Positions 7,313-16,319 are shown, numbered from the stretch's first letter. The stretch: DNA of 64,000 bases from Bacillota bacterium (GCA_023390335.1 JAEWCZ010000073.1:62001-126000); one strand, 5' to 3'. Translations and numbers: made by a program. The notes: generated by a model from the sequence alone, not told the origin.

Positions 7313-8032
7313 GTGAAAGAAGAAAACCTGTATCAGATAATTATAAACAGGGATAAAATCCGGTATCCCTTTCAGGATTCCAGAGACAGAAGACTTAATT
7401 TTACAATAGCCCATGAGCTGGGCCATATCCTACTTGACCATCTTTCCATTCCAGACATTCTTAAGACCGATGAAGAAAGAGACATTGAAGACCTGGAAGC
7501 AAATGAGTTTGCAGGCAAGCTTCTCATACCCGAAAAAACTTTATTACATTGTAACTTTGTATCCATACCTGCAGTAGCAGAATTTTTCAATGTATCAAAC
7601 ACGGCTCTCTGGATAAGGCTTAACAATCTGCAAAGGCTTGATTTGCTTGAGTCCAAAATAACCCGGGTATGTAACAAATGCGGAAACACTCAATTTCACG
7701 GGGCCGCAAGGTATTGCCGAATTTGCGGTAATCATCTAAAAAATAACCTTAACGGCGTTGAAAGAAAATCGTATTATGAAACTGTATCCTTTGATGACTA
7801 CTTCGACCAAACTGAATGCCCATACTGCGGTCAAAAACATTTTTACTGGCCGGAGGGCATTTACCCCAGTTGTAACATGCGACTGTATGACTACTGCCAC
7901 AAAGGGCTATATCTTGACAAAGGCAGCTGTTCTCATACAAAACCGGATTATACAAGGTTTTGTGAAATGTGCGGGCGTGAAACATATTTTAGTAGTATGG
8001 GGTTTTTGAAACTTTCAGAGTCAGTAAGGTAA
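7313..8032 (+). CDS. ImmA/IrrE-type zinc metallopeptidase, 5'-truncated
   Basis: The frame carries FTIAHELGHILLDH (HExxH zinc site) and DLEANEFAGKLLIP (third zinc ligand region), the hallmark of ImmA/IrrE proteases that cleave Xre-type repressors in mobile elements. The N-terminal part normally preceding this is incomplete: the frame stays open upstream of the GTG at 7313 back into the divergent phage gene, with family-like sequence (NRLSLQISTVRDVSDKFDAV) from about 7241, so the break lies near 7230. After the peptidase come a small winged region and two to three zinc-ribbon CxxC pairs (CNKCGNTQ, CRICG, CPYCGQK, CEMCGRE), a longer tail than usual. No partner repressor is present, so function is doubtful. 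Confidence 0.7.
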   Translation: MKEENLYQIIINRDKIRYPFQDSRDRRLNFTIAHELGHILLDHLSIPDILKTDEERDIEDLEANEFAGKLLIPEKTLLHCNFVSIPAVAEFFNVSNTALWIRLNNLQRLDLLESKITRVCNKCGNTQFHGAARYCRICGNHLKNNLNGVERKSYYETVSFDDYFDQTECPYCGQKHFYWPEGIYPSCNMRLYDYCHKGLYLDKGSCSHTKPDYTRFCEMCGRETYFSSMGFLKLSESVR

Positions 8033-8124
8033 AATATCTAAACAATTTATTTGAATTTATACACAAAAATCGTTAATATATCGCACTGTATCAGAGGCAG
8101 GCAAAATCCATGCCTCTTATATTC

Positions 8125-9894
8125 TCAATAATTAAGCAGTATTTGTATAATTCTCTTAATATTCTGTAAGGTTAAGTTATATTTTCTCCACCGATTTCTT
8201 AACATATTAAAAGTAGTTTCATCAAGTTCTCCAGTACTAGCTCGATCCACTTCAATCATTATGTCAGAAATTATAAAGAGATACTGATCTATTGGTATAT
8301 TTTCTGGTAAAACATTTGCAAAACTCCTGAGCTTATTAGCAGTAATCATTACTTGTTTTCTTGCAGGTATAGATTTTTTTTGAATACCTTCATTAAGGAC
8401 CTGTGGTGTTTTTCTATAAACGGCTTCTCTATTTGTAAGTACGTCCTTGCTTTCATCCAAATTATTGTTTACGGATTGTCTGTTCTTATATCCTGTCATT
8501 TTTTCAGTAATATCGTTTTCAGGTACCATAACCATCTGAGATGTTACCTTCTCACAAGTTTTTATAAAAATTGTCTGTCCTTCTTCCGATCTGAGTTTTA
8601 TTGTATAAACTGAAATCCCTTTTGCTATAGGTTTGTTAAGTCTCTTCTCTATTACTGTCAACAAATTAAAAGGATGAGTAATAATTCTATCTCCCACTTT
8701 GGCATCTTTTAGTTTACTTTTAAAGCCTGAATTTGAAATGTCAAACGGTATTAATTGAGTAAACGAATATACCTCTTTACTAGGGTCTACAGGTGAATAC
8801 TGTACCAATTTCTTTATAAATTGATAGTCTTGAACATCAAACCATTTCGCTGACAGCCATTCAGTTCCATGGAGCATACCAAGTAGACCACCAACCATAG
8901 ATGCTAGGGTATCTGTGTCGGCATTGTTCAAATTAGCTGCTTCTACCAATCCAATGTATGGATTGGAAGCATATTTTGATGCTAAATATATTGAAGCTAC
9001 TGCAGTCACTGTTCCAGAGCCATTTACTTTTGGGTCGAAGCATCCAAGCTTCACCAAAACATCATTTCCCATATCCAGTGCTCCTTGATTAAGGCCATTC
9101 TTTGCTATACTTAGTAAATTTATAGCTTCAGTTACAACACCGTCCCATAAATCTATATATTGCGATCCTATTACCACATCGGCATTTTCTATCCAATCCT
9201 CAAGTTTTTGAATTCTCGGAAATTGTGCCCATTTTTCATGATTCTCTATCAACATATTTACAAGCTCGCCATAACCTAATATTCCTTTATAAACCGAAAG
9301 ACATACCAAGGCATAGGCATATAAAGTTGCACCAAGCAATGCTCTTGGATGCCCATGTGTATATATACCGTTCAAGACAACTTGATGCATAATCTCTTCA
9401 ACCATATCTTCATTTCTAAATACATGAGGGAGTATCCTCATTGCTACTCCGTTACCTCCTGCATCGAAATATTTCCTGACGTCACTTATATTCTCAGTTT
9501 CTAATTTCCAAGGCTTTCTACCTCTTTTCCAAACCTCTGCTGCTCTCTTGGTAGCTCCTCCACCACCTCTTTCATATGAAAGCCAAGCTGGAATTTCGTA
9601 TTTTGTAAAATAACGATTCCAATTAGCCCCATAACGCAAACTTCTTGCAGTCGCAATTATCAATTGAGTATCATCACTATACTCTCCAGGATTAATTTCT
9701 TCTTCATGGTTCCAAAATTTACCACCACATCGTCTTTTCCAACTTTGAAAAAGCTCCACATTTGTAGGTTTAGAATTGCCTATCTTCTTACTATTTTGTT
9801 CATTTGGCCAGCCCAAAGCATCTCCGACAGCCACACCTAAAAGAGCCCCCTGATATTTCTCAATTCTAAGATTGTCCACTTTGCACTCCAGCAT
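8125..9894 (-). CDS. ADP-ribosylglycohydrolase (DraG/ARH type) with C-terminal extension
   Basis: Residues 10 to about 355 of this 589-aa protein form an ADP-ribosylglycohydrolase: YQGALLGVAVGDALG, the metal-binding SDDT at 73-76, GGNGVAMRILP, THGHPRALLGATLYA and NNADTDTLASMVGG at 323-328 with the second acidic metal ligands. These enzymes remove ADP-ribose from modified targets in a Mg-dependent way. Residues about 375-435 (VGDRIITHPFNLLTVIEK onwards) suggest a small beta-barrel, and the last 70 residues are helical; neither is standard. The start at 9894 follows GGAGGTG at five bases and overlaps the DarT-like gene by 29 nt. Operon order suggests it is the antidote to that toxin. Confidence 0.85.
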   Translation of the reverse strand: MLECKVDNLRIEKYQGALLGVAVGDALGWPNEQNSKKIGNSKPTNVELFQSWKRRCGGKFWNHEEEINPGEYSDDTQLIIATARSLRYGANWNRYFTKYEIPAWLSYERGGGGATKRAAEVWKRGRKPWKLETENISDVRKYFDAGGNGVAMRILPHVFRNEDMVEEIMHQVVLNGIYTHGHPRALLGATLYAYALVCLSVYKGILGYGELVNMLIENHEKWAQFPRIQKLEDWIENADVVIGSQYIDLWDGVVTEAINLLSIAKNGLNQGALDMGNDVLVKLGCFDPKVNGSGTVTAVASIYLASKYASNPYIGLVEAANLNNADTDTLASMVGGLLGMLHGTEWLSAKWFDVQDYQFIKKLVQYSPVDPSKEVYSFTQLIPFDISNSGFKSKLKDAKVGDRIITHPFNLLTVIEKRLNKPIAKGISVYTIKLRSEEGQTIFIKTCEKVTSQMVMVPENDITEKMTGYKNRQSVNNNLDESKDVLTNREAVYRKTPQVLNEGIQKKSIPARKQVMITANKLRSFANVLPENIPIDQYLFIISDIMIEVDRASTGELDETTFNMLRNRWRKYNLTLQNIKRIIQILLNY

Positions 9895-10588
9895 TACACA
9901 CCTCCATAAACTTATCTTCCTGAGGAATGATTCCATTTCTTATTTTTTCACTACAAGAACTACTAAACAAATCTGGTGCAATAATTATATCAATTTCCGG
10001 AATGTTTTTTAAGCAAGACCACCTAGTTTTCTCTCTGTGCGCTTGTTCTTTGGTCTCAACTGCCACTCCAATAATATCTTTTCTAGAAATATTCTTATAG
10101 ACTAACACTTCTGCCTGATCATCTGTAGGGCAACAGGGTAACATTTTTTCCGTTCTTGTACGTGGCCATTTTCCATTCACGCTATGTGCAAACATTCCTT
10201 TAAAGGCCTCGGCTCCTTTTTCTATATATGCTCCACTTCTAAACGCAGCATTCGTAAAACAGAACTCCGTACTATCGAGCAATATTATTTCCGGTTTTAT
10301 AAACAATACAACCCAATCTTTAAAAAGTGGTTCCTTATCTTTTACATTTTTAAAGTACCAATAATTAGGATACTGAACAGAACAGTTTATATATTCCCTT
10401 TTTCCATCCAATCGTAACTTATCATTGGCATCATATATACTTTCATCTAAAAAGTCAACTGCTATAACTCCAGATTCACTACCTAATATATGTAAAGCTT
10501 TACTAGACCTTGTAAAATGGCACAGTCTTATAATACCTCTATCTTTTATTTCTTGTTCAATCATATCCCAAAATTTATCCTTCTTCAA
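9866..10588 (-). CDS. DarT-like ADP-ribosyltransferase (DUF4433 type)
   Basis: The 240-aa protein matches the DarT family, toxins that attach ADP-ribose from NAD to DNA bases: CHFTRSSKALHIL (H24 and T26, the NAD-binding H-x-T), an Arg before the strand KREYINCSVQYPNYWYF, STEFCFTNAAFRSGA, and DQAEVLVYKNISRKDIIGVA, where E160 occupies the catalytic Glu position of the conserved QAEfLV segment. Start is TTG at 10588, overlapping the helicase stop as TTGA, so translation is coupled. The C-terminal third is longer and less conserved. Known DarT enzymes modify thymidine or guanosine in DNA; the base used here cannot be told. It is probably restrained by the downstream glycohydrolase. Confidence 0.75.
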   Translation of the reverse strand: MKKDKFWDMIEQEIKDRGIIRLCHFTRSSKALHILGSESGVIAVDFLDESIYDANDKLRLDGKREYINCSVQYPNYWYFKNVKDKEPLFKDWVVLFIKPEIILLDSTEFCFTNAAFRSGAYIEKGAEAFKGMFAHSVNGKWPRTRTEKMLPCCPTDDQAEVLVYKNISRKDIIGVAVETKEQAHREKTRWSCLKNIPEIDIIIAPDLFSSSCSEKIRNGIIPQEDKFMEVCNAGVQSGQS

Positions 10589-12000
10589 ATTATTTTTGTT
10601 TTATGGTAAAGCGTTTCATCTTCAGGAATCAACTCAGTTGGTTCACCCGCATACGTTAATATCAAAGTACGTTTTGCCCTTGTAACAGCAACATATACAA
10701 GTTTAACTTCCTCACTCATGGCTTCATCTCTATCCTCTAAAGCTAATATTTTTTCTTTATCTGGAAGCCTTTCGGAATTGAAGTATGGTAATATTACCGC
10801 GTAAAACTCAAGTCCTTTCGCCGAATGGTAAGTACCTACAGATATTCCTGGTGAACTATCCCACCGGCTCATTTCTCCATTAAGCTCTTGACATTTCAAG
10901 CCTTTTCTTAGGAGCTTTAACTTAATATCATTGACTGCTCCCCTATCTCTGACAAGAATTGCAACTGTTTGTGTTTTTGATATTGTTTCAGCGTTATTTA
11001 TGATCCAATTAGTTTCTTTTGTTGCATCATCAAATTCAGCCAATACTGGAAGTGGAGCTGATGCAGTAGGTGATTTAGGTGTGACAAGATCAACATTACT
11101 TTTAAAACAAGGGAGTTTAGAAATAGCAATTGCGAGTTCAGCAATTTCCTTACTATTTCTAAAATTCTGATCAAATTTCCAAATTTCATCTTTAGTAACA
11201 TTGATACCTGCGTCCCTCCATGAAATCCTTCCTCCATATATCTGCTGTGCAACATCCCCAAAGAAAGTAAGACTTCCATCCTCAGGAATAGCTAAAACCA
11301 AAGATTGCAGCATAATCGGAGATAAATCCTGCCCCTCATCAATGATTATATGTTTATACATTCTATTAGTTTTATCTTTTCTAAATTCTTCCTTTGCAAA
11401 ACGTGCTATATCATCCCAATCATATTTAAAACCCTTCTGTGCTCTAATTTCAAGATATCTTTCGTATACTCTAAAAAAGTATTCTCGCCTGTCTCTGGTA
11501 ATTCTAGTTCCTGCCCTACCTATTCTTTCAGCGCCTATGTAATCTTGAAGCACAGTTATACCCATCTTCTCAATCCAGTTAATTTCTTCATTAAATACTT
11601 CAGGAGCCCTAGATAAAGTTGAGTTTTTCCCTATTTCCAAAATAACCTCAGCCATAGCCTCCTTAATTATGGATAGTTTTAAATCGGTGTCAACAATATC
11701 ATTCCATCCTATCATATCTCTATATGATAAATATCCTCGTGCAAATTTATGATAATTTTGAACAACAACCTTTTGTAGTGTCTTATCAGAAATCGAATTC
11801 AAATATGTAACAAGAGATTTGTTGAAAGTTACTAACAAAACCTTTTGGTCACCTAAAGTATTTAACTTGGCTAAATAGGATGCCCTATGAATTGCAAGTG
11901 TAGTTTTTCCGCTTCCAGCTGTTCCAAGGACTATATAATGCCCTTTTTCAGGTAAGCATAATACTTCTTTCTGTTTTCCTTCCGGGGTAGGTAATGACAT
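10585..12000 (-). CDS. Compact UvrD-like superfamily 1 helicase/ATPase
   Basis: The 471-aa protein carries SF1A helicase motifs: Walker A GTAGSGKTTLA near residue 27, motif Ia LVTFNKSL, Walker B HIIIDEGQDLS, motif III LTFFGDVAQQIYGG, motif IV FDQNFRNSKEIAELA, motif V ISVGTYHSAKGLEF and motif VI KLVYVAVTRAKRTL. At this size it lacks the full 1B/2B insertions and C-terminal tudor tail of UvrD/PcrA, which is typical of helicases in defence islands. The start at 12000 follows AAGGAGAGG. It is the first gene of a three-gene overlapping operon with a DarT-like toxin and an ADP-ribosylglycohydrolase; it may sense or process phage or damaged DNA, which is inference. Confidence 0.85.
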   Translation of the reverse strand: MSLPTPEGKQKEVLCLPEKGHYIVLGTAGSGKTTLAIHRASYLAKLNTLGDQKVLLVTFNKSLVTYLNSISDKTLQKVVVQNYHKFARGYLSYRDMIGWNDIVDTDLKLSIIKEAMAEVILEIGKNSTLSRAPEVFNEEINWIEKMGITVLQDYIGAERIGRAGTRITRDRREYFFRVYERYLEIRAQKGFKYDWDDIARFAKEEFRKDKTNRMYKHIIIDEGQDLSPIMLQSLVLAIPEDGSLTFFGDVAQQIYGGRISWRDAGINVTKDEIWKFDQNFRNSKEIAELAIAISKLPCFKSNVDLVTPKSPTASAPLPVLAEFDDATKETNWIINNAETISKTQTVAILVRDRGAVNDIKLKLLRKGLKCQELNGEMSRWDSSPGISVGTYHSAKGLEFYAVILPYFNSERLPDKEKILALEDRDEAMSEEVKLVYVAVTRAKRTLILTYAGEPTELIPEDETLYHKTKII

Positions 12001-12862
12001 TAAAACCTCTCCTTCCAAAATACACCACTAATTTTAGTTTAAATTGTAAAAATTTCTCATATACTATTATACATTTAAATATTACACAAGTATACATTAG
12101 TGGGATATTTTGGTTTACTAATATACCTGATTTTTTTACATATTTATGAAATTACATAATTAATAGGTATTTGGGGAGAGAATTATACGTGCCCTGCTAT
12201 GAATGAAAATATTAGTTCAAAAACGACATACATTTTTATTGAGATGCGAAGAGTGTAAGATGTAAGTATAAATGAACCTGCAAGCAGGATTTTAAGTAAA
12301 AACACAAAATTTGACCTATGCAAAAAGGACCCTTAGGTCTTAAGATTTATAGCTAAATCTCAATTTGACCCGAAAGTCCTCTCAATGATAGTCTTCACTA
12401 TTCTCTTTGTATATCCATAAATTTAAAATTACTAATAGCTTTATTGGCATAATCCTTATTTACTACTTCACATATCCACATGTTCATTTCCTTTTATGTA
12501 CCTAAAATTATACTGTGATTAGAAGTATCATCTGCCAACATCCCAAACACCTTATGTCCCAATGCAAGTACAAAAATTCAGATGTTATCTATGAATTCAT
12601 CCATTAAATAACTTTCCCTTCTGAGATTGAAGACTTCCTTAGTGGCTTGGAGTTCATTGATAAATACTTATTTACCTCAATAGCTACTTGGCAGAGAGCT
12701 TTCTCGCTAAGTTCAGACCTCGTAGCCTCGTCTTCACTAAGCTTTCAATGCCTCTATCAACGCAACCGCCTCAGCAGTAGCCCGTTTCCATTCAGCCTTC
12801 GACCTTGTCTCGGCTTCTTGGACGTGCTTTGCATGGGTGGTACATCAGCTTCTTCAGTCGTT
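12001..12862. other. Gene-poor spacer with remnants
   Basis: Contains the ribosome site of the helicase operon, a TATAAT at about 12064 on the minus strand without a good -35 partner, a short inverted pair GACCTA/TAGGTC near 12314-12340, a possible decayed frame (12398-12590) and, right after the RlmD stop, a minus-strand stretch encoding a coiled-coil-like tail (SKAEWKRATAEAVALIEALK) ending near 12745 that has no start of its own. I see no complete gene. Confidence 0.4.
12398..12590 (-). pseudogene. Possible decayed reading frame, unknown
   Basis: One minus-strand frame reads FVLALGHKVFGMLADDTSNH, then ILGT, a stop, KEMNMWICEVVNKDYANK and ISNFKFMDIQRE before a final TAG at 12398-12400. Composition looks protein-like and the frame is kept across the stop, suggesting a recently inactivated small gene. 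I do not recognise the family. Confidence 0.3.
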
Positions 12863-14239
12863 TCACTTCTTCACAAGCTGTGTTACCGCCTCAACATGCC
12901 CCGTCCACGGAAACATATCCACCGGTTGCACTTCCTTCACCTCAAACCCATGCTCCGTCAGGTACTTCAAATCCCTTGCCAGCGTGGACGGGTTACAGCT
13001 TACGTAAACAATCCGCTTTGGCTGCATTTCCACCAAAGTATTGAGCAACAACTGATCACAGCCTTTTCTTGGCGGGTCAACCACCACCACATCCGCCGTT
13101 ACGCCCTGTTTATACAACTCAGGGATAACCTTCTCTGCCTCTCCCACCAAGAATTCCACATTTGAGACACCATTTAGTTCGGCATTTCTTTTAGCATCCC
13201 TGATAGCATCAGCAACAACCTCTACCCCTACAACACGCTTTGCCTTTTGCGAAAGAAAAAGCGAAATAGTTCCTATACCGCAGTAAAGGTCAAAAACAGT
13301 TTCATTCCCGGAAAGACCTGCATATTCCAAAGCCTTTTCATACAACACTTCCGTTTGAATCGGGTTAACCTGAAAGAAAGACAAAGGAGAAATCTCAAAT
13401 TTGAAGCTTCCAATATAGTCAGTTATGTACTTCTGCCCGTAAATACATATATTTTTATCCCCAAGAATAATATTTGTGTTTCTGATATTTACATTTAAAA
13501 TAATACTCTTAATATCAGGAAATCCTTCAAGCAGCTTATTAACCAGCTCATCGGATTTTATCAGCTTATCGCCGTTAATAACCAGAACCACCATAAGTTC
13601 ACCGGTCTTAAAACCCTTTCTCACCATTACATGGCGAAGAAGTCCCTTGCCGGTTTTCTCATTATAAATGGCTATACCCGCAGCCTTGCAAAAATTTCTT
13701 ACAACGTCTCTTATTTCATTGCTCTCATCAGGTTGTATTTCGCACAAATTGCTGTCAATAATATTGTGAGACCTTGTCTCATAGAAGCCAATACTGATTT
13801 CACCATTGTTAGAACCCACCGGGTATTGAACCTTGTTCCTGTACTTATATGGATTTTCCATTCCAATTGTGGCATTTACTGTAACATCTTGAAGGCCACC
13901 AATTCTTCTGATATTTTGAAGAACCGTATCCTTTTTAAAATCCAGTTGTGCCTGATAGGTCATGTGTTGAACTGCACAACCACCGCATTTATCATAGACG
14001 GGACAAAAAGGTTTTACTCTGTCCTCTGAAGATTTGTTTACTTTAACAAGCTGTCCCACCGCATAGCTCTTGGTTTGTTTTACTATTTTAATATCAACAT
14101 TTTCTCCGGGAAGAACCCCGTCAACAAAAACCACAAAGCCCTCAATTTTGCCTACACCCTGTCCTTCATGAGTTAAACCCGTTATATCAATTTTAAATGT
14201 TTTTTTCTGAGATAATGTCTTTTGAGAAGGCTGTTTCAT
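12863..14239 (-). CDS. rlmD: 23S rRNA (uracil-C5)-methyltransferase, RlmD/RumA type
   Basis: The 458-aa protein is a full-length RumA family enzyme that methylates C5 of a uracil in 23S rRNA using SAM. An N-terminal TRAM domain (about 14-70, IDITGLTHEGQGVGKIEGF) is followed by iron-sulfur Cys residues C79, C85, C88 and C166, then the methyltransferase domain with FDLYCGIGTISLFLS, DVVVVDPPRKGCDQLL and the catalytic Cys in IVYVSCNPSTLARDL. Gram-positive members may modify two positions (RlmCD), so exact site specificity is open. The ribosome site is weak (GGAAACGGTGG). It is monocistronic on the minus strand. Confidence 0.9.
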   Translation of the reverse strand: MKQPSQKTLSQKKTFKIDITGLTHEGQGVGKIEGFVVFVDGVLPGENVDIKIVKQTKSYAVGQLVKVNKSSEDRVKPFCPVYDKCGGCAVQHMTYQAQLDFKKDTVLQNIRRIGGLQDVTVNATIGMENPYKYRNKVQYPVGSNNGEISIGFYETRSHNIIDSNLCEIQPDESNEIRDVVRNFCKAAGIAIYNEKTGKGLLRHVMVRKGFKTGELMVVLVINGDKLIKSDELVNKLLEGFPDIKSIILNVNIRNTNIILGDKNICIYGQKYITDYIGSFKFEISPLSFFQVNPIQTEVLYEKALEYAGLSGNETVFDLYCGIGTISLFLSQKAKRVVGVEVVADAIRDAKRNAELNGVSNVEFLVGEAEKVIPELYKQGVTADVVVVDPPRKGCDQLLLNTLVEMQPKRIVYVSCNPSTLARDLKYLTEHGFEVKEVQPVDMFPWTGHVEAVTQLVKK

Positions 14240-14332
14240 TGGTCAACCACCGTTTCCTTAATTTATAACCAATATAATACCATATTTAGAGGAATTGATA
14301 AACATGGGTAGAACCCACAATCAAAACAAAAT

Positions 14333-14373
14333 CTTTGGCATGGCAATCCAAAGTCACATTAGCCACGCCAAAG
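14333..14373 (-). terminator. Imperfect hairpin with T-rich tail after the ferritin-like gene
   Basis: CTTTGGCATGGC at 14333-14344 pairs with GCCACGCCAAAG at 14362-14373 apart from one mismatch; on the minus strand it is followed by ATTTTGTTTTG. Confidence 0.5.
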
Positions 14374-14418
14374 TTTCATATAATTTTGTCTATCTTGCAA
14401 TTGTGAATAAACTCGTTT

Positions 14419-14625
14419 TTACTGTCTTTTGTAATCCAACAGGATATCACGAAGCTTACTGGCATGCATTCCTTCGTCCTCTGCAAAATCTTTGAACACC
14501 TGCTTAATCTTTTCATCTTCAATCCTTTTTGAGTACATTTCGTAGTCCCTTACCAACTCCTTGGAATTTTCCCATGCTCTTAAAAGCCTGTCGTACGTGG
14601 TAAGTTCAATCTCATTTTCGTTCAT
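14419..14625 (-). CDS. Small ferritin-like/rubrerythrin-type protein, 68 aa
   Basis: The peptide is two helices of the rubrerythrin/ferritin-like pattern: LLRAWENSKELVRDYEMYSK followed by FKDFAEDEGMHASKLRDILL, with Glu and His spaced as in one half of a di-iron four-helix bundle (EDEGMHASKL). A homodimer could build a full bundle; whether metal is bound is not certain because only one clear E-x-x-H unit is present. A good GGAGGGA site precedes the ATG. It follows the mug gene by 13 bp and is probably cotranscribed with it. Confidence 0.65.
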   Translation of the reverse strand: MNENEIELTTYDRLLRAWENSKELVRDYEMYSKRIEDEKIKQVFKDFAEDEGMHASKLRDILLDYKRQ

Positions 14626-14637
14626 AGAATCCCTCCG

Positions 14638-15192
14638 TTACCCAATAGAATCCAAAAGTTCTTTTAAATCAGCAAAGCACTTACATTGTTCGGCAAAAGG
14701 AACTGTATTCAGCCCACTTGTACTGTAGCAAACAAAATCCAAGGTAGCTTCCAGTATATTTGCAGCTTGAAGGCCTGGCTTAACATTAATTCCTGATGCA
14801 GGCACCTTCAAAATGCTTGAGGCATATGCACGGTACACTCCAATTCCCACATAACAAGCAATTCGAGGTTTAAAGGTATCCAAAAGCCTGTAAAGGTTTG
14901 CAGAACCTTCAATAACTTCATCGGTGCCAATTTCATTAGCGGCTTTAGTCTGCCTGTCAACAATATTTGTGGAGCCATATCCCAGTTCAAGTATTTTCCT
15001 GTCATCCTCCGGCTCAAATCTGACAGGTGTTAGACCTGATTCATACAAAAATCTCCAGAACCTGTTGCTTTTATGTGAATAATGGTGCCTGTTTTTGGCA
15101 GAAAGCAAACCCGGATTATACCCAATAAAAACAACTTTAAGTCCCGGCGCAAGGATGTCCGGCAGCGGCTTTTCATTATAAAAATTATCCAT
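14638..15192 (-). CDS. mug: Mismatch-specific uracil/thymine DNA glycosylase
   Basis: The 184-aa protein has the MUG/TDG family order: VVFIGYNPGLLSAKNRHHYS (the GxNPG active-site loop with the catalytic Asn), SNRFWRFLYESGLTP, then ELGYGSTNIVDRQTKAANEI and a C-terminal FVCYSTSGLN segment where the insertion loop of the family lies. It removes U or T opposite G and ethenocytosine lesions during base excision repair. Length is normal. GGAGG lies before the ATG. It is first in a likely two-gene unit with the small ferritin-like protein. Confidence 0.9.
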   Translation of the reverse strand: MDNFYNEKPLPDILAPGLKVVFIGYNPGLLSAKNRHHYSHKSNRFWRFLYESGLTPVRFEPEDDRKILELGYGSTNIVDRQTKAANEIGTDEVIEGSANLYRLLDTFKPRIACYVGIGVYRAYASSILKVPASGINVKPGLQAANILEATLDFVCYSTSGLNTVPFAEQCKCFADLKELLDSIG

Positions 15193-15342
15193 AGTATTCC
15201 TCCAAAAGGTAAAAACTACGGAGTGCTTTTCTTTATATTTAGCATTTTGTAGTTTTTTTATGTAAATATTGATAGAATAAAACTTTTTATCAGGGTAAAT
15301 CTATAAAATTGTAAACAAACTTTATATTGGAGGTCATTTTAA

Positions 15343-15885
15343 TTGGCATTAATTATAGTTTCTCTAATAGTTTCAGTAATTATTGCAATATTGGCAATTT
15401 TAATTATATTACTGTTTGTTGTACCGTTAAAGACTGATTTTGTATTAGATACAGATAATTCAATAGTACAAGCAACCGCTTTATGGCTTCACCCATTCCT
15501 AATGGCGCGGGTTACATTAGAAAACAACAACCCGGTTTTAAATCTCCATGTTTTTGGGAAGCATTTATTGAAAAAGACAATAAAGAAAAAAGCGGGTAAA
15601 GGTCACAGTATGGACTATTTAAAAGCTATAAACCCTGAGGACTTACAGATCAGCACTCATTACGGTTTTTGTAATCCCTTTAATACTGGTATTACTTGCG
15701 GAGCTATAAACATGGTTTCGCAATTAATAAATATAAGTACTTTTGAAAACGAGCCGGACTTTGTTTCAGATAAAGATTATGTATATTTGAACGCTTCTGC
15801 CAAAATATACATTGGTCCGGCTATAATGAAAATATTAAAAATACGACGACTTTACAGGAGGGACTTACAATGGATACAAACATGA
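15343..15885 (+). CDS. ytfI: DUF2953 membrane-anchored sporulation protein, YtfI-like
   Basis: Start is TTG at 15343, preceded by GGAGGT at good distance. Residues 2-27 form a membrane segment, followed by DFVLDTDNSIVQATALWLHP, a Lys-rich linker and the DUF2953 signature in THYGFCNPFNTGITCGAI, which resembles the G-x-G-D/NPFxTG pattern of this family. YtfI is made in the forespore of Bacillus, next to YtfJ, as here. It overlaps the next gene by 16 nt, so the two are translationally coupled. Exact function is not established. Confidence 0.8.
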   Translation: MALIIVSLIVSVIIAILAILIILLFVVPLKTDFVLDTDNSIVQATALWLHPFLMARVTLENNNPVLNLHVFGKHLLKKTIKKKAGKGHSMDYLKAINPEDLQISTHYGFCNPFNTGITCGAINMVSQLINISTFENEPDFVSDKDYVYLNASAKIYIGPAIMKILKIRRLYRRDLQWIQT

Positions 15886-16319
15886 ATCAGAATGTAACCT
15901 CGCTATTTTCAAACCTTGAAGACTTTACTCAGAACGAAGGCTTAATAGGAAAGCCGGTTACACATGGGGATAAAACCTTTATTCCTGTAGTCTCAGTAAC
16001 TCTTGGCTATGGAACAGGTAATACAGCAAGCAAAAACCATGGCACAAGTACAAAAGAACAAGCAGGAGGCACTACTTCCGGTATGGCTAATAATATGGCC
16101 GGAGGAGCTTTAGGACTTGGAGCAAAACTTTGTACTGATGCAATTATAATCGTGGACAAGGACAATGTTTCAATGCTGCAGGTCGGCCCCACTGCTACAA
16201 GCCAGTTTATGGACAAAATACCTCAGATAATCTCTGGTATGGGTTCTATGGGAAAGCAACAGCAACAGGGTCAACAACAACAGGGACAGCAATCCCAAGG
16301 CAGTCAGAGTCAGCAATAA
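15870..16319 (+). CDS. ytfJ: Spore protein YtfJ/GerW family
   Basis: 149 aa. The GerW-type core is clear: SLFSNLEDFTQNEGLIGKPV, TFIPVVSVTLGYGTG, a Gly-rich middle (GGTTSGMANNMAGGALGLGA), then DAIIIVDKDNVSMLQVG. The C-terminal 25 residues are a Gln/Gly/Ser tract that is not conserved. GerW is a forespore-expressed protein needed for normal germination in Bacillus. AGGAGGG precedes the ATG, which lies inside the end of the DUF2953 gene; the same pairing occurs in Bacillus (ytfI-ytfJ). Confidence 0.9.
   Translation: MDTNMNQNVTSLFSNLEDFTQNEGLIGKPVTHGDKTFIPVVSVTLGYGTGNTASKNHGTSTKEQAGGTTSGMANNMAGGALGLGAKLCTDAIIIVDKDNVSMLQVGPTATSQFMDKIPQIISGMGSMGKQQQQGQQQQGQQSQGSQSQQ

Noticed and set aside
12647..13165. 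172-codon plus-strand frame
   Set aside because: Mostly antisense to the well-supported rlmD gene; no homologous pattern and no ribosome site.
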